Origin: CAYRNY01 sp964425755
GTDB lineage: Bacteria > Chloroflexota > Anaerolineae > Aggregatilineales > Aggregatilineaceae
NCBI GenBank assembly: GCA_964425755.1
Contig: CAYRNY010000001.1
Span: 124,001 to 188,000 of the forward strand
Direction: 5' to 3'
Length of the DNA: 64,000 nucleotides
Below the pieces are notes generated by a model. The model saw nothing but the letters and a program-made list of their open reading frames with translations, made no database searches and was not told where the DNA came from. Below are positions 62,337-64,000 of this stretch, in pieces. Numbering within the stretch: the stretch's first letter is position 1; the number at the start of each line of letters is the position of its first letter. The translations under genes and the position numbers were made by a program.

Positions 62337-64000
62337 TCAGCTTCCGAAGAACGTGTTCGCGGCTTCCTGCGGCGAGACGCCGTCTTCCACCACGCGGGCG
62401 ATCACCTCGCGCAGCGCCTCCAGCGGGATCGTGCCGCTCCAGATGCGCCCGTCCGGCAGCGTCAGCGGCGCAAGTTCGCTCCCATCCGCCGCCATGACGA
62501 CTGTCGGCGTGCCGGTCAGCCCGAAATCGGTGAACGAGGTGCGCACGCTGTCGATCGCCTCAGCGTATGTTTCATCCTCGATGCAAGCGTTCACCTGCGC
62601 GACATTCAGGTCATACTGTTCATCGGTCAGGATCGCGTTGACGGCATCCGGTGTAAAGGCCGTCTCGAAACCGTTCTGCAGGTAATCCTCAAACAGCGCC
62701 TTGTAGACGCTGTACCCCTTACCCTGTTCGGCAGCGCAATAAGTCGCGTGGGTCGCCAGGCTCGTCTTCGCGTCGCTCACCAGCGGCGCGAACTCGAAGT
62801 ACGCGCGGCCCGCCGCGACATCCAGCGCAAGCAGGTTCTCCAGCGGCAGCGTGTAGTTCGCGCAGTGGCCGCAGGTGTAGCTGAAATACTCGCGCAGGGT
62901 CACCGGCGCGTCCGCCGCACCGTAAGCCAGCGTGCCGTCCGCGTTCAGGCTTTCCTGGAACGCCGCGTCCACCGCCGCGTAGTCAATATCCGGCGGGTCG
63001 ACCGCCAGCGTCGCCAGGATGTCGACCATCATCGCGTTATCATCGATGCTGGCCGAAGTCTGCACGAACAACGCCGCGCCCCGGTCATTGTAGGGGAACA
63101 AGACCAGGTTCTGCACGACGCCATTTTGCTCGTTCGTGATCGCCACACCATAGCCGTTGGGATCATACGCGGTCACGTCGCTTCCAGTGTCATCCGCGAT
63201 CGGCTGGAGCACGCTCTCGATCGTCGTCCCTGCACCCAGTGAGGGATACACCTGGAACAGGATGAACGCCCCGGTTGCGCCCTGTAACGCTTCGGGCGAG
63301 ACCAGCGCGAGGTCGTAATCCTGGCTACGCGGCAGCGCCTGCCAGTCCGCCGGGATCGACAGCGTGACGCCGTAATCTTCCCACACGAATTCGCGCATCT
63401 CGTCCGCTAGCTGTCCCGGCAGCCCGGACGGATCCGCCGCAGCCCGCGCGACTGGCACGCGGCCCGCCGGGGATGCCTGTGCCGTGCGGTTCGCTGCAGA
63501 CGCCTCGATGCTGCTGATGAACGCGCTCGCGGTCGGGCGGAAATCATCCCACGCCGCCTGTTCCGCGACCAGCGCCACCACCGCGATCACGTCGCGCTCG
63601 ACCACGTCCAGCGCGACCAGCCGCGCGACCAGGGACGTCTCGCCGCTGGTGTCCAGCAGTTCGACCGCCACGCCGTCATGCCCCGCCACGCTGATCGCGG
63701 CACTGTCCTGCACGGTGATCGCGGCGCCATCCAGGACGCCGTTATATTCCGCGATGGCGTAATCCAACATCTCTTCCAGGGTGAAGCCGGCCAGGCTGCG
63801 CTCAAACGTCAGGCCGACAAAGCCGCGCAGTGCGTCGTTCCCCGCCGGATAAGCGTACAGAATGTCACCATCCAGCCCGGACTCGGTCTCGACGGTCCAC
63901 GCCGCGGGGAAATGCAGCGTCAGCCCGGTGCCGGTCCAGGCGTACGCCTGCGGAAGCTGCACCGACGCCACGCGCGCAGACGACTGCACGCCCTGCGCCG
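62337..64000 (-). CDS. Secreted DsbA-type thioredoxin fusion, 5'-truncated by window edge
   Basis: At least 553 residues; the frame stays open through the window edge, so the true start is outside. The first visible residues before QSSARV read like a signal-peptide end (AQG). Two PsbP-like modules follow: one opens GLTLHFPAAW, the other YGVTLSIPADW. The C-terminal domain (about 190 residues) is a DsbA-like thioredoxin with C-G-H-C in YFSYTCGHCANYTLPLE and a cis-Pro region GTPTVVMAADG. It should act on disulfides outside the membrane. Its terminator copy lacks a T-run. Confidence 0.87.
   Translation of the reverse strand, partial: AQGVQSSARVASVQLPQAYAWTGTGLTLHFPAAWTVETESGLDGDILYAYPAGNDALRGFVGLTFERSLAGFTLEEMLDYAIAEYNGVLDGAAITVQDSAAISVAGHDGVAVELLDTSGETSLVARLVALDVVERDVIAVVALVAEQAAWDDFRPTASAFISSIEASAANRTAQASPAGRVPVARAAADPSGLPGQLADEMREFVWEDYGVTLSIPADWQALPRSQDYDLALVSPEALQGATGAFILFQVYPSLGAGTTIESVLQPIADDTGSDVTAYDPNGYGVAITNEQNGVVQNLVLFPYNDRGAALFVQTSASIDDNAMMVDILATLAVDPPDIDYAAVDAAFQESLNADGTLAYGAADAPVTLREYFSYTCGHCANYTLPLENLLALDVAAGRAYFEFAPLVSDAKTSLATHATYCAAEQGKGYSVYKALFEDYLQNGFETAFTPDAVNAILTDEQYDLNVAQVNACIEDETYAEAIDSVRTSFTDFGLTGTPTVVMAADGSELAPLTLPDGRIWSGTIPLEALREVIARVVEDGVSPQEAANTFFGS

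Noticed and set aside
1..64000. CRISPR arrays, rRNA, tRNA, transposase or phage genes
   Set aside because: I looked for regularly spaced repeats, rRNA-like blocks, tRNA T-loops and DDE or recombinase motifs and found none that hold up.

Overview
The window is about 64 kb of high-GC chromosomal DNA that reads as a bacterial core region. I infer a Chloroflexota (Anaerolineae-like) organism. The clues are an adenosylcobalamin-dependent ribonucleotide reductase beside nrdR, an unusually long ATP synthase a subunit, a nuo operon with two different NuoM copies, a division/cell-wall cluster without LPS or outer-membrane genes, and several secreted proteins built from a shared 'P-x-G/D-W' module. The phylum call is inference, with moderate confidence.

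Layout. 1-2731: proximal part of an ATP synthase operon (tandem AtpI/AtpZ-like protein, atpB, atpE, atpF) behind a clear TTGACA-N17 promoter, all minus. 2954-4804: tandem thioredoxin, a four-way-folding intergenic palindrome, a 51-residue Cys/Trp-rich protein and a membrane protein. 4891-15575: a minus-strand nuo operon holding only membrane-arm genes (A-H-J-K-L-M-M-N), interrupted by the remnant of a HepT/MntA toxin-antitoxin pair. 16068-22131: lipoprotein, YqaE/Pmp3 peptide, two FemX-type aminoacyltransferases, two GlsB/YeaQ-type membrane proteins, a GNAT and two less defined proteins. 22344-29759: a 2471-residue alpha-2-macroglobulin with an SH3 domain and two C-terminal extra modules. 30225-32019: receiver protein, DUF218 protein and lipoprotein. 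32206-35975: nrdR-nrdJ operon; NrdJ carries a 139-residue mini-intein, and a tandem pair of NrdR-box-like sites lies upstream.

36604-57275 is an extended dcw cluster on the minus strand: rsmH, ftsL-like, ftsI, two unknowns, mraY, [kinase, DUF1295 gene on the plus strand, DUF1349], ftsW, murG, CvpA-like, murC, murB, a 14-repeat WD40 protein, ftsQ, ftsA, ftsZ. mraZ and murD/E/F are not in the window. 57484-59943 carries an ACT protein and uvrC on the plus strand. 60004-62118 is a NERD-nuclease/SF1-helicase gene with AT-rich flanks, bracketed by two identical 27-bp copies of a terminator hairpin. The window ends in a secreted DsbA-type fusion that runs off the edge.

The genes serve proton-motive energy conversion (F-ATPase plus complex I), peptidoglycan synthesis and septation, dNTP supply and DNA repair, with envelope-protective secreted proteins between them. 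The most unusual items are the NERD-helicase insertion between duplicated terminators, the cloverleaf palindrome at 3697-3776, the decayed toxin-antitoxin pair inside the nuo operon, the NuoM copy that appears to lack the TM7 lysine, and the modular alpha-2-macroglobulin.
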